Below are positions 9,530-20,664 of a stretch of 64,000 nt of DNA, piece after piece (within the stretch, counting starts at the first letter, position 1; each line of letters opens with the position of its first letter). Source of the DNA: Symbiodinium natans (lineage: Eukaryota > Sar > Dinophyceae > Suessiales > Symbiodiniaceae); assembly GCA_905221605.1 (NCBI GenBank), contig CAJNDS010002302.1, positions 1,012,022 through 1,076,021 of the forward strand, in the 5' to 3' direction. Made by a program: the position numbers and the translations under genes. Under the pieces are notes generated by a model. The model did not search any database. It had not been told where the DNA came from and saw only the letters and a program-made list of their open reading frames with translations.

Positions 9530-10480
9530 ACTCCAAAATTCCTCGAGTTTCCAAAAATCCAAAAAATCCAACCCAGGGTTCCGCTTTTTGGAAACTCGAG
9601 CGGGAGCCTCAAAATCCTAAAACCGAGCAAATTCCTCGAGTTTCCAAAATTCCAAAAAAACCCACCCCAAGGTTTGGATTTTTGGAAACTCGAGCGGGAG
9701 CCTCAAAATCCAAAAATCGAGCAAATTCCTCGAGTTTCCAAAATTCCAAAAAAAACCACCCCAAGGTTTGGATTTTTGGAAACTCGAGCGGGAGCCTCAA
9801 AATCCAAAAATCGAGCAAATTCCTCGAGTTTCCAAAATTCCAAAAATCCAAAAAAATCCACCCCAAGGTTTGGATTTTTGGAAACTCGAGCGGGAGCCTC
9901 AAAATCCAAAAATCGAGCAAATTCCTCGAGTTTCCAAAATCCCCAACCTTGGGGTGGATTTTTTTGGATTTTTGGAATTTTGGAAACTCGAGGAATTTGC
10001 TCGATTTTTGGATTTTGAGGAAATTCCTCGAGTTTCCAAAATTCCAAAAAAACCCACCCCAAGGTTTGGATTTTTGGAAACTCGAGCGGGAGCCTCAAAA
10101 TCCAAAAATCGAGCAAATTCCTCGAGTTTCCAAAATTCCCAACCTTGGGGTGGGTTTTTGGATTTTTGGAATTTTGGAAACTCGAGGAATTTGCTCGATT
10201 TTTGGATTTTGAGGAAATTCCTCGAGTTTCCAAAATTCCAAAATTCCAAAAACTCCAACCCAAGTTTCGGATTTTTGGAAACTCGAGCGGGAGCCTCAAA
10301 ATCAAAAAATCGAGCAAATTCCTCGAGTTTCCAAAATTCCAAACCTTGGGGTGGATTTCTTTGGATTTTTGGAATTTTGGAAACTCGAGGAATTTGCTCG
10401 ATTTTTGGATTTTGAGGCTCCCGCTCGAGTTTCCAAAACCTTTGGGGTGGATGTTTGGATGTTTGGATTTTTGGATTTTT
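9530..10480. repeat. Tandem and inverted CTCGAG satellite
   Basis: About ten units of 90-110 bp are built from ATTCCTCGAGTTTCCAAAA, CCACCCCAAGGTTTGGATTT, TTTGGAAACTCGAGCGGGAG and CCTCAAAATCCAAAAATCGA. Most run head to tail. At about 9930-10015, 10125-10215 and 10335-10440 the unit is followed by its own reverse complement, giving palindromes of more than 80 bp. The many long open frames on both strands arise from the repeat. Confidence 0.95.
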
Positions 10481-11695
10481 AGAAACTGGATTTTTGATAA
10501 GAGTTTTTCAGGGGTTCTTATATGATTCCTTATTATGTTTTAGGCTGCCTATTAACTTTAATAATACTCCTGTTCACTTTTAACGGGAGTCCTTATTTAA
10601 TTAATAAGACTCCGAATCATTTTACTAGCATTCTAAGTGATCTTCAATGGCAATGGGATTCCTGTATTTGTTTAATGGGGTTCGTATTAGATTTTAAAGG
10701 ATGCCTGTTAAAGGACTTTATTGGGTTTAATATTGATTCCTATTCAATTTAATCAAATGCCAAATAATTGGAATACGATTCTGAGTAATTGTAATAGCAT
10801 TCTTCTTCCTAGTTAGTTTTAATAAACGTCTTAGAATTTTAATAAGCTTCATAACAAATTTTATACATATTCCTATTAATTTCAATAGGCTTCTTATTCA
10901 TTTTCATAAGATGTCTTACAATTTCTAATTGGGTTCCTTTTGCTTTGACAAGCTTCCTATTCATTCAAAAAGGCTTCTGATTGATTGGAATAGGCTTCGT
11001 ATTCATTTTAACAGGGTTTCTCATTCGTGTTGACAGGATTCCTAATAATGTTCATAGGATTCCTACTAGATTCCACAGTGCTCCGATTATGTTTTTAAAT
11101 CCTGTTCCCTATTCATTTCAATTGGACTCGAAGTAATGTTATTGTAAATCTCATTTGTTTTATTAGCAATCCTGTCAATTAAATGTGTTAATAGGGTTTA
11201 TTATAATTCTAACAGTACGACTCTTATTGTTTTAAGTTTTGAAGGGCCCACATTACTTTGTTTATAGAAATTTATTGGCTCCTCTTAATCCTTAATAGGA
11301 TTCATCTTCATGTTACACGGATTCCTGTTACTCTTAAAGAGAATTCATAGGTTCTTTTGTAGGGTTCCTAGTAATTTTAATAGCATTCCTATGAATTCAA
11401 AAGGGTTCCTATTCATTTGAATGGCCTTCCTATGGTTCCTCTGAATTTAGGGCCAAGAAATTTTAATAGGAGCTTCTACGTATTTCAACCAGGTTCTTAT
11501 TAATTGTACTAGGATTCTTACTAAGTTTTCAAAAAGGACTCGTCTTAATTTCAATAGGGTTCTCATTCTTTTTAATGGGGTTCCTATTGATTTAAATAGG
11601 ATTCCTATTGAACTCATACGAAGCCTATGAATCCTAATAAACTTAATAGGAACCCAAGTAAAACTAAGAGCAATCTTATTAAAATTAATAGCAAT
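10481..11695. repeat. AT-rich degenerate minisatellite
   Basis: A diffuse repeat of roughly 20-30 bp has a core close to AATAGGATTCCTATTCATTTT, alternating GGNTTCCTATT and ATTTTAATAG motifs. The base composition is far more AT-rich than the rest of the window. No convincing exon is present, and the two open frames here follow the repeat period. Confidence 0.8.
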
Positions 11696-11696
11696 C

Positions 11697-11891
11697 CACG
11701 ATGTCGAGCAAATTGTTCAGGTCCTTACAGCATGCGTCCTTCTCACATCTGTCTGCATCTTTCATTGCGAACACAAAGCCGTACTAATCGAAAAAAATAT
11801 GCTCTATTGTGTGTTAACGTGTCTGGCTACTGTGTGCAGCTATGCTGTCCGTCGCGCCCTCAGCCCTTTTTTTGCTTCCGGGGTCTGTCGA
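11697..11891 (+). CDS. Hydrophobic exon-like segment, possible membrane protein
   Basis: About 65 codons are open, starting VEQIVQVLTACVLLTSVCIF and containing a second hydrophobic stretch (NMLYCVLTCLATVCSYAV). This would fit two membrane helices. It follows directly on the AT-rich satellite and ends at a G run. An alternative frame (ANCSGPYSMRPSHICLHLSL) is open too. No family can be named. Confidence 0.4.
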
Positions 11892-12173
11892 GGGGGGGGG
11901 TGAGCATATATATATATATCACATGAACGCCTCAAGCCCGAAGGCGCGAATTAAACCTACCTAGAACAAGCACGCAAAAGGCCCTTAACCCGAAACCCTG
12001 CCTGCGACACAGGTTTAGGGTTTTGGGTTTAGGGTTTAGGGTTACTAAATCCCGGATCCGATCGCGCAGGCCCAAAATGCACTTCGGGTTTCTGTTTGGG
12101 GTGTAGGGGAAACCCTAAAACACCCTAACTCCGAACCCTAAACCTCAAACCCTAAACCCTAAACCCCAAACCC

Positions 12174-12684
12174 TTTTTTGAGCCGGAAGGGTTGACTCCT
12201 TGGAAGGGCTTCTGCCCGGCAGTTGACAGATACGGGCAAACGGTATGTTGGGGGTTTGGGGTTTAGGGTTTAGGGTTTAGGGTTTAGGGTTTAGGGTATA
12301 GGGTATAGGGTTTAGGGTTCACAGGTTAACGGGGGAGTTTCGGCGCAGGGTCTGGCGGCATAGGACGCTTTATTTGCGGTTTTGAGCTCGGCGGCCCGAA
12401 AATTATTCGCCCCCCTCCTCCACCTGTTCCCTGACACACACCCCATCCCCCAGGCCCTCCCCCTTCTATCCCCCAGGCCCTCCCCCTTCTACCAACAGTC
12501 CTGAATGGAGATTATGGTGCCCCCGATTATTGACCGAAACTCCAGCACCCCCTAGACATCCTCAACTAAACCCTAAGCCCTAAACCCCGAAACCCCTAGG
12601 GCGAACCAGGGTATCCTTTCGCTTGAGCATGGCTTTGGGGAGCGCGCTGGCATGAGGCAGCTGGCTTTGGGGCCCCAAAACTCT
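12174..12684 (+). CDS. Three exon-like segments, unknown protein
   Basis: 12174-12242 reads FFEPEGLTPWKGFCPAVDRY onward and ends ACG|GTATGT, a consensus donor. 12336-12434 reads SFGAGSGGIGRFICGFELGG, with a proline-rich end and TGA. 12597-12684 reads RANQGILSLEHGFGERAGMR onward. Telomeric arrays separate the first two. Plausibly one gene, but unproven. Confidence 0.42.
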
Positions 12685-12855
12685 ACACCCTAAACCCTAT
12701 ACCCTAAACTCTACACCCTAAACCCTAAACCCTAAACCCCAACCCTAAACCCCAAACCCTAAACCCCAAACCCCAAACCCCAAACCCTAAACCCTAAACC
12801 CTAAACCCGAAGACCAGTGGAGCTGGTCGCAAGAGGTGGAAGTGCTCCCTAAACA

Positions 12856-13115
12856 CTCAACCCTAACTTACTTAGCCAATAGTTGGACTTTAGACTTTTC
12901 GGGTTTCCTTCCTTTGTATAGGAAAAATACAGTTTAACGTTTACTCAACCCTAACTCACTTAGCCAATAGTTAGACTTTAGACTTTTCGGGTTTCCTTCT
13001 TTAGTATAGGAATAATACTCCTTCCTTAGTATAGGAAAAATACTCCTTCTTTAGTATAGGAATAATACTCCTTCTTTAGTATAGGAAAAATACAGTTTAG
13101 CGTTTTTTTTCTCCT
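12856..13115. repeat. Tandem duplication (about 93 bp) and 33-bp minisatellite
   Basis: The block CTTAGCCAATAGTTGGACTT...TATAGGAAAAATACAG occurs twice (about 12865 and 12957). The tail unit (CTCCTTCTTTAGTATAGGAA, 33 bp) is then repeated about four times. A diverged relative (AGCCAATACTTAAACTCTTT) lies at 6862-6945, so the longer block is dispersed too. Confidence 0.85.
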
Positions 13116-13762
13116 TGGCTATGGGAGAAGTAAGCCTTCTAGACCCCCCCCCCCCCATTGAAAATGTCATGCCGGTTGCTCCCCAGGCATGGTGTAGGGG
13201 GTTCCCGAAAATTTCAGGACCTCGGGTTGGGGGTTGAGGGTTTCGGGTTTAGGTTGAGGGTTTAGGGTTTAGGGTATAGGGTTTAGGGTTTAGGGTTTAG
13301 GGTTTAGGGTTTAGGGTTTAGGGCAACAGTCTAGTGTTTAGGGTTTAGGGTTGAGGGTCCTCAGCATCAAGCTCTGAGCTTGGCGCAAGACCGTTCTGCT
13401 ACTATTTGCTTAAGTGCCCCCTCCAACAAAGAGTCCCTACATTGCCCTCATTATATGGGAGAATGTAGGCAAGTAGCAGTTTAGGGTTGAAGGTTTAGAG
13501 TTCACGGTTTTAGGAAGAATCGCTACGCTGCCCTTATAAGGGAGATGTTTTTTTTTGTTTTTTGGGCGGGCGGGGTCATAAGCAAATCGTAGTTTTTAGG
13601 GTTGAAGGTTCAGAGTTCGGGGCTTAGGCTGAGAGATTGTAGTATCCTGTCTTGCGTACAGGTTCCCATATGAAGCCCTTCCAACAAAAAAGTGTTTAGG
13701 ACAATCCTAAACCCTAAGCCCTAAACCCTAAACCCTTCAACTCCGCCAACTCCCTGAGCACC

Positions 13763-13846
13763 CACCCTCAGGTGATGGTGGTCGGGCCAACTTCTTTGAA
13801 AGATGCACGGGTGCACAGATTCGAACGTAGAAGCCTGTACCACTGA
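13763..13846 (+). CDS. Exon-like open segment ending in TGA
   Basis: It reads HPQVMVVGPTSLKDARVHRF onward, for 27 codons. A neighbouring segment at 13363-13480 is open as well (QHQALSLAQDRSATICLSAP). Function unknown. Confidence 0.33.
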   Translation, partial: HPQVMVVGPTSLKDARVHRFERRSLYH

Positions 13847-14268
13847 GGGTTTAGGGTTTACGGTTGAGGGTTTAGGGTTTAGGGCCCCCCCCCAAACAAA
13901 AATCAAAACAAAGGTTCTTCCTTGTGGAGGCAACATAGGGCTCATTGTTTCGAAACCACTTTCCCAAAGAATTATGAACAACTGATAGTTTTCCTTATAA
14001 GGCTAATCTTGAGCTGCTAGGCCCAAACCTAAAAGCCTTAAAAGCCTAAAAACCCTTTAAAAACCGTCAAGACCCGCAAAGCCCTAGAAACCCTAACCCC
14101 CCCCCAAAAAAAAAAAAGGAAAAAAAAAGATAATAATAACAAAACCTAAAGATCCTCAAACACCCCAACAAACCCTAAAAGCCCTAAAAACCTCTAAAAA
14201 CCACCGAAAAAAATCCCATGACACCCTAAAAACTCTGCAAACCCCAAGATGCAGCCACGAGGGCAGGT

Positions 14269-14391
14269 AGGGTTTAGGGTTTAGGGTTTAGGGTTTAGGG
14301 TTTAGGGTTTAGGGTTTAGGGTTTAGGGTTTAGGGTTTAGGGTTTAGGGTTTAGGGTTTAGGGTTTAGGGTTTAGGGTTTAGGGTTTAGAG
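14269..14391 (+). repeat. Telomeric array (TTTAGGG)17
   Basis: About seventeen uninterrupted perfect units. Confidence 0.98.
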
Positions 14392-14637
14392 TTTTCGAGG
14401 ATTTGGGGAGGTGTGGGAGTTCGGGTAAAAGAAAAAGGCTTTATAGGCTGCAGGGTTTCAAGAGGGTATTTCTCACAGTTTTGTAGGGTTTAGGGCTCAG
14501 GTTCTTTTATAGTTTAGGGTTTAGGGTTTAGGGTTTTTTAAGGGTTTAGGGTTCAGAGATGTTTGGGGGTTTTGTTGGAGTTTGCAGGGTTCGGGGCTGA
14601 GGGGTTATCGTGGCTGCCGCAGCTGCGCTGAGACGAA

Positions 14638-14721
14638 ATGCAGCCAGACTCTGACTCGAGCCCGATTTCCTTAGGACTTGGGACTGAGATCCAAGCCTTC
14701 TTCATAGTGAAGGACATGAGA
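14638..14721 (+). CDS. Short open segment before a CA microsatellite
   Basis: It opens with ATG (MQPDSDSSPISLGLGTEIQA onward) and runs into the (CA)n tract, where the frame becomes periodic. It could be an exon or chance. Confidence 0.25.
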
Positions 14722-14811
14722 CTCACACACACACACACCCACACACATACACCTACACACACACACCTACACACCCACACCCACCCCCACCCAACCACCC
14801 ACCCACCCACC

Positions 14812-14842
<31 letters not shown>

Positions 14843-14895
14843 GCACGCACGCACCCACACACACACACACACACACAAGCGAACGCACACGCACC

Positions 14896-14959
<64 letters not shown>

Positions 14960-15010
14960 CACACACACACAAGCGAACGCACACACACACACACAAGCGC
15001 ACACACAAGC
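14722..15010 (+). repeat. Compound (CA)n microsatellite
   Basis: CA repeats are interrupted by CCCACC and by repeated CAAGCGAACGCACACG motifs. Confidence 0.98.
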
Positions 15011-15076
15011 ACACCCACCTGTAAACCCTGAATCCTGAACCTTCATACAAAAGAAACCCTAAACCCTAAACCCTAA

Positions 15077-15841
15077 GAGCGCAAGGTTTTTGTTGAGAGC
15101 CTTAGCTGCCCTAGAGGTTCGTTGGCAGCACGTCGCCGGTTCTGGCACAGGAGCGGGGTTCAGGGTTTGAGGTTTAGGGTTTAGGGTTTAGGGAGGATCC
15201 CAGACGCCTTAGTGCCCCCAAATTGGGGAATGTTCCTTGCGTCACAAAAAACAACCCTAAACCCTAATCCCTATAACCCTAAACCCTAATCCCTAAACTG
15301 ACTCAGCGAATCTTTGTTTCTTAACATTCAGGCTGCATGGGAGTCCCTGGGTTCAAGCTCACGGGCAGCAGAAACACATGCAAACAACAGGGACCCAACA
15401 TAACGTTTAGGGTTTAGGGTTTACGGTTAGGGTTTAGGGTTTAGGGTTTAGGGTTTAGGGTTTAGGGTTTAGGGTTTAGGGTTGAGGGTAACCCAGTCGC
15501 GGCTTTGTGTGAAACGACATTGTGACGCATTTCTTTTCGGCGCGGGGAGGACTCAGGGTTTACAGGGGGTCATACTGTGGGTTTAGGGTTTAGGGTTTAG
15601 GGTTTAGGGTTTGGGGTTTGGGGTTTGGGGTTTGGGGTTTAGAGTTTAGGGTTCAGAGAGCTGAGATCCTAGAAAGGAGTCCAAGAGTCAGAGCCCTCCC
15701 CCGCCCCCGTCACAGGAGCACTGGGCATCTGGCAAGCAGCTGTTGAGGCGTGCGTCCGAGGGCGCAGTTGTTTTGGAGTTTCCTAACGCCATTGTCAGAG
15801 AAGGCAATTCAAATTCTGCCATGAGAAGGGAATGGGCATAG
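15077..15841 (+). CDS. Four exon-like segments forming a possible 3-prime gene end
   Basis: 15077-15163 reads ERKVFVESLSCPRGSLAARR onward and ends CAG|GGTTTG. 15332-15403 follows a good acceptor (TTTCTTAACATTCAG) and reads AAWESLGSSSRAAETHANNR. 15491-15556 reads TQSRLCVKRHCDAFLFGAGR. 15716-15841 follows CACAG and is open for 41 codons (EHWASGKQLLRRASEGAVVL onward) to TAG. Telomeric arrays lie between all of them. No family recognised, and joining order and phases are untested. Confidence 0.42.
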
Positions 15842-16200
15842 GGAGAGATGTACTCAACATCGCAAGTCCGAAAGCCTGTCTCCGGTCTCCTTTAAAAACA
15901 CACACATCGATACACCAAGTTGCAGCATTGGAAGCAACGCAGCAAACGTGAAAAGTCGGAGAAGTACACCACGGCTTCTCACTGTACAGAGCCTGCCTTT
16001 CGCAGGATAGGGCAGAGGAAGCGTGCCCCTGCACAAGATGGGCCCAACCCTGTCCCACGAGCAACCGGTCACCTTTGGTTGCCATCGTCGCCAGGCGGCC
16101 ACATGTAAGCTCAACGTTAATGCACCGCTCCTTTCATCGCCAGTATGTTGCCAGAGGCTCTATAAACTCAATTCACAAACGTGGCCTTGAAACACATCTC

Positions 16201-16316
16201 CTAGGTAGGATAAGGGGGACCCTTTAAAAGGGGAACCCTCCTTAACCCTCTTCTGGCTCCCTTCAACAGGGACCTTAATTCAGAGGGTCTATATCCCCAA
16301 GGGTCCCCCCAAATCC
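16201..16316 (+). mobile_element. Family H element
   Basis: It starts CTAGGTAGGATAAGGGGGAC, with inner CTTCAACAGGGACCTTA, and ends TCCCCAAGGGTCCCC. A close copy lies at 33824-33929. It directly abuts a family B element. Confidence 0.7.
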
Positions 16317-16318
16317 TC

Positions 16319-16441
16319 TTTGGAGGCTCATGGTACTTAATATCCACTTATAACTGCAGTTATCATGTACTCATAACCCACTTATAAGCCCCCTAAGTGC
16401 CCTACAGTTATAATCGGTTAATAAGTACCATGAACCCCCAA
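16319..16441 (+). mobile_element. Family B TIR element
   Basis: The left end TTGGAGGCTCATGGTACTTA pairs with TAAGTACCATGAACCCCCAA at the right. The inner ACCCACTTATAAGCCCCCTA motif is typical of the family. Confidence 0.8.
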
Positions 16442-16469
16442 TCCTATCCCCTAATATCCCGAGACCCCG

Positions 16470-16546
16470 AACGCGAAAAGGAGGCCTGCTGCAGCCGAAG
16501 CAGAGCAGCCTTCGAGCGCACCCTTGGCTGAGAAGTGGATGTGTTT
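16470..16546 (+). CDS. Exon-like open segment
   Basis: It reads NAKRRPAAAEAEQPSSAPLA onward, a low-complexity A/E/P-rich linker type, up to a telomeric array. A short family D relic follows at 16844-16897. Confidence 0.35.
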
Positions 16547-17202
16547 TTTAGGGTTTAGGGTTTAGGGATTAGGGTTTAGGGATTTCGGTTCTCGTAGGGT
16601 TCCAGCAGCCCTAAACCCTGAACCCTAAGGCGTTTGGGGTATTAGGGTCCTTAAGGTGTGAGGGTTTCAGCAATCAGCAAGCCCCCCGCCCTAAGCTGTT
16701 TGGTGTCTTAGGGTTTTGGCTTCCAAGTTTTGAGGCCTTAGGGTTCAGGGGTTCGGGTTTTCGGGTTCACGGCTTGATCCTGATAAGGGACCGGCAGTTG
16801 TGTTCCGCTTAGGTATCTAGGACGAGTGCTTGGGTACTATTCCCATAAGGGTCCATGTACCTATATAGTATACGTATGGACCCTTAGGGTTTTGATATGC
16901 CATAGATGTTATGTAGGGTAGTATGGCCCCCGCTTTAGGCTCAAGCCAGCCCCAAAAACCTTGCATATAAAGGCATTTGGGCCTTCGGGCCCCCAAAGCC
17001 CTAAGCCCTAAACGCTACCCTTTGCCCCCTAAGCGCTAAACCCCAGCACATGAGGAATTGCAGCCTTAGCGCGAGGAAGGGATCCCTTCGGGGATCGGCT
17101 GCCACAGCTTGTGATTTATGCGTTGAGGCTTAGAGTCTTCCAGGGTTTATGGTGCTCAGGGTTTAAGGTTTACAGGCTGTACCCTCCGGTTTCGCTGTTT
17201 GT

Positions 17203-17632
17203 GTGTGTGTGATCAAATCACAATACGGTGGGAGGTTAGGTTTAGGGTCAGATGTGCATACAGGCTGCCGCATCGCCAGAGCTTGCGTCTTCGAGGGTGT
17301 GAATAAGATAGTCCAAGGCCTTTTTCCGGTGTGTACCATATACGCACTTCCACTAGATTCTACACGCACCTTGGGCACGAAATCTGAGTTGAGCACCTCA
17401 GCGCGCCAGCACTGACAGGAAGAGGGCCATTTGTTCTTAATCATGTTCGAGAACTATGGTAACTCGTCAACATCTAAGGTTCCAAAGCTGCGGTTTAGGG
17501 TTTAGGATTTAGGGTGCTCGCGTTTAGGGTTTGTCGTACATCATGAAGGAAGCGAACTTCCTGGCAGCCCTACCACCTCGCAACAATTCAAGCCGCAAAA
17601 TGAGAAGAACATCCGGAACCCGAAGTCCTTGA
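17203..17632 (+). CDS. Two open segments, unknown protein
   Basis: 17203-17415 is open to TGA. Its central part reads ARACVFEGVNKIVQGLFPVC and it is partly hydrophobic. 17534-17632 reads SYIMKEANFLAALPPRNNSS onward to TGA. The antisense frame across the first is also open (93 codons), so the strand is not settled. Confidence 0.33.
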
Positions 17633-18272
17633 AACCGCAAACCCGACAACCCCAAGCCCGAAACCCCAAACCTTCTACCTAAAACCCCCAGAATCCAGAA
17701 CCCAACAATGCTAACCCTGAGCCCTAACCCCCACCAAACAGCTAACCTTGCCTCATACGTATGCCCTAGAATCCAGAACCCAAGAATCCTCACCCCAAAC
17801 CCTAAACCCTAAACCCTAAACCCCCCAAACCCCAAACCCCAATACTCTACCTTATGCCCTAAACCCAGGCTTTGGACCAGCTCGCCTCGCAGCTCCCTTC
17901 CCGCTTTCGGGCCAGGGGCTTAAACCCTAAGGGTTTCGGGTTTAGAGTTAGGGTTTAGACCTTAGGGTGGAGGGTTTAGGGTTTAGGGTTTAGGCCCTTC
18001 GGGCCCTAGCGGGAATCCGACACTTCAAACCTAGATTGAAGGCACTACAAGGCCTAAGCCCAAAACCCTAAGCCAAAGTCCATGGTTGAGGTTAAGTCCC
18101 CTTATTTCGCTAGGGGCAAAGGCCTTAGGGGCTGTTGTTTCTTTACCTTTTGGCTTGCGGGGTCGGGGTTATAGAGGTTCGCAGATTTAGGCGTTGCTGC
18201 GTTTTCGTGTTTGGTTGGTTTGGGGCACCCTAAACCCTTAACCCTAAATCCTAAACCCAGGGTTTAGGGCCT

Positions 18273-18700
18273 AGCGAGTTTTTGGAGATGGTGCACTTTG
18301 CCCGCCAGTTTTTTGACCTGGAATCAGACCACTGTTTGCTTAAGAGGTGGCCCTAAAACCTAAACCCTAAACCCTAATCCCACTTGATCCACCCCCCTTG
18401 AGGGGGCCCACGCCCTGAACCCGTAGTTCAGTCACTTCAGTCTGTAAACCTACACCCTAAACCCTAAAACCCTTGACCCTCAACCCTAGACGCAGGCTTC
18501 GGGGTCAGGGAGTAGGGTTTTTGGGGTCTAAGATTTCTCACCCTAAACCCTAAACCCTAAACCCTAAACCCTAAACCCTAAACCCTAAACCCCAAATCCT
18601 AAACCCTAAACCCTAAACCCTACTTTGGGGCGTTGATGTCTTGAACCTTCCATCGAAAGTTAAGCCATGGCAGGGATCAGGCTTCAGCTCCAGGGTTCAG
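18273..18700 (+). CDS. Two exon-like segments
   Basis: 18273-18350 reads SEFLEMVHFARQFFDLESDH onward, an amphipathic, clearly protein-like sequence. 18629-18700 reads GVDVLNLPSKVKPWQGSGFS onward. A telomeric array (18540-18622) separates them. Family not recognised. Confidence 0.42.
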
Positions 18701-18702
18701 AG

Positions 18703-19563
18703 CTTGGGTTTAGGGAGTTTGTTAGAGTTTAGGGTTTGGGGTTTAGGGTTTGGGGTTTAGCGTTTAGGGTTTAGGGTTTGGGGTTTAGGGTTTAGGGAGT
18801 TTGTTAGAGTTTAGGGTTTGGGGTTTAGGGTTTAGGGTTTAGGGTTTAGGGTTTAGGGTTTAGGGTTTCGGGAGTTTGTTAGAGTTTAGGGTTTGGGGTT
18901 TGGGGTTTAGGGTTTAGGGTTTAGGGTTTAGGGTTCAGGGAGTTTGTTAGAGTTTAGGGTTTAGGGTTTAGGGTTTAGGGTTTAGGGTTTAGGGTTTAGG
19001 GTTTAGGGAGTTTGTTAGAGTTTAGGGTTTGGGGTTTAGGGTTTAGGGAGTTTGTTAGAGTTTAGGGTTCGGGGTTTACGGTTTAGGGAGTTTGTTAGAG
19101 TTTAGGGTTTGGGGTTTAGGGTTTAGGGAGTTTGTTAGAGTTTAGGGTTTAGGCTTTAGGGAGTTTGTTAGAGTTTGGGGTTTGGGGTTTAGGGTCTAGG
19201 GAGGTTGTTAGAGTTTAGGGTTTAGGGTTCAGGGAGTTTGTTAGAGTTTGGGGTTTGGGGTTGAGCTTAGGGAGTTTGTAAGAGTTTAGGGTTTAGGGTT
19301 TAGGGAGTTTGTTAGAGTTTAGGGTTCGGGGTTTAGAGCTTAGGGAGGTTGTTAGAGTGTAGGGTTTAGGGTTTAGGGAGTTTGTTAGAGTTTAGGGTTC
19401 AGAGCTTGGGTTTAGGGAGTTTGTTAGAGTTTGGGGTTTGGGGTTGAGCTTAGGGAGTTTGTTAGAGTTTAGGGTTTAGGGTTTAGGGAGTTTGTTAGAG
19501 TTTAGGGTTTGGGGCTTAGGGCTTAGGGCTTAGGGCTTAGGGCTTAGGGCTTAGGGCTTAGGG
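18703..19563 (+). repeat. Higher-order telomeric satellite
   Basis: Telomeric heptamers are organised in units bounded by GGGAGTTTGTTAGAGTTTAG. The spacer motif recurs about sixteen times at intervals of some 35-80 bp, with TTTAGGG, TTTGGGG and TTCGGGG units between. The end degenerates to (GGGCTTA)n at 19510-19563. Confidence 0.95.
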
Positions 19564-20041
19564 CACCGGTACTGGCACAATTGCCTCCCGGCGCGTCTCC
19601 TGCTTTCGAGCTAGGGTTAGGGAGGGGGTGCAAGGGGGGTAGGTACCTAGGGAACCTTAGGGAAGCTGAGGGAGCCTTAGGGAGTAGTGGGGAGTATTAG
19701 GGAACCTTGGGTTAGATCCCCCGTTTGGAACCCACTCCCTTAAGAACCCCGCCATAGATGGGTTCAGGGAGAGCACCCCGAAACCCTTCCCTTAAGAACC
19801 CTAAACCCTAAACCCTAAACCCTAAACCCTAATGTTCTCTTGGGGATTCAGCAGTCCCGGAGGGCTTGGGGACCTGTTCGATTGGGGTTTAGGGCTTTGG
19901 GTTCACAAGCTTTCTGGGGGTTAGAGGCTTCATGGGGCTTTGGGGTTTTTTTAGGGTTTAGGGTTTAGGGTTGGGGGTTACAGGGTTCATGGGGCTTCAG
20001 GGGGGTGTTTCTGTTCTTGTTCAAGGTCTTGGGGCTAGATG

Positions 20042-20141
20042 CTGGGATGTTCTCCCTTGTACGATCAGTCCTTAATTGGGATTGTAGCACCCCGACTATG
20101 ATCCCAATTAAGGACTGTTCGTAAAAGGGGGAACATCCCAA
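20042..20141. mobile_element. Family A TIR element, intact
   Basis: TGGGATGTTCTCCCTTGTAC pairs with GTAAAAGGGGGAACATCCCA. The inner arms CAGTCCTTAATTGGGAT and ATCCCAATTAAGGACTG are perfect inverted repeats. The loop carries TAGCACCCCGACTATG. Confidence 0.88.
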
Positions 20142-20171
20142 CTCTACGCAAGCCCTAAACCCTAAACCCTG

Positions 20172-20240
20172 AATGGCTACTTCGAGGCCAGTGCAAGATC
20201 ACCATGGGAAGTCGCCATCGCCACCTTGGCCGAGGTGGGC
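20172..20240 (+). CDS. Exon-like segment
   Basis: It reads NGYFEASARSPWEVAIATLA onward and abuts the telomeric array (GTTTAGGG). Its composition is strongly protein-like. Family not recognised. Confidence 0.42.
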
Positions 20241-20664
20241 TTGCTAGGGTTTAGGGTTTAGGGTTTAGGGTTTAGGGTTTAGGGTTTCGGGTTTAGGGTT
20301 TAGGGTTTAGGGTTTCGGGTTTAGGGTTTAGGGTTTAGGGTTTAGGGTTTAGGGGGCTCGTGTTCTGTGGGCATTTCACGGTGCAGGGCCCAGGTTTTAG
20401 TGTTCAGGGCCTAGGGTTTAGGTGTATAGAGCTTCAAGGCTTAGGGTTTAAGATGCAGCTGAAAATGATAATTTTGTTTTTTCTTCATGGTATGGGAGTC
20501 TCTGGGTGGGTGCGTACTTCTCCATCACAAGATGAAAAAGCTCGACGAGTGAAAGCTAGTACATGAGCTGCTGAGCTCTAAACCCTAAACCCCAAACCCC
20601 ATCATACCCTAAACCCTAAACCCTAAACCCTAAACCCTAAACCCCTTCCCCCTAAACCCGTCAT

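Noticed and set aside
9287-10525. Several open frames of 100-285 codons
   Set aside because: All are translations of the CTCGAG satellite and adjacent TA microsatellites. All frames and both strands are open alike.
14553-15050. Cysteine/valine-rich and histidine/threonine-rich open frames
   Set aside because: Translations of the CA microsatellite on either strand.
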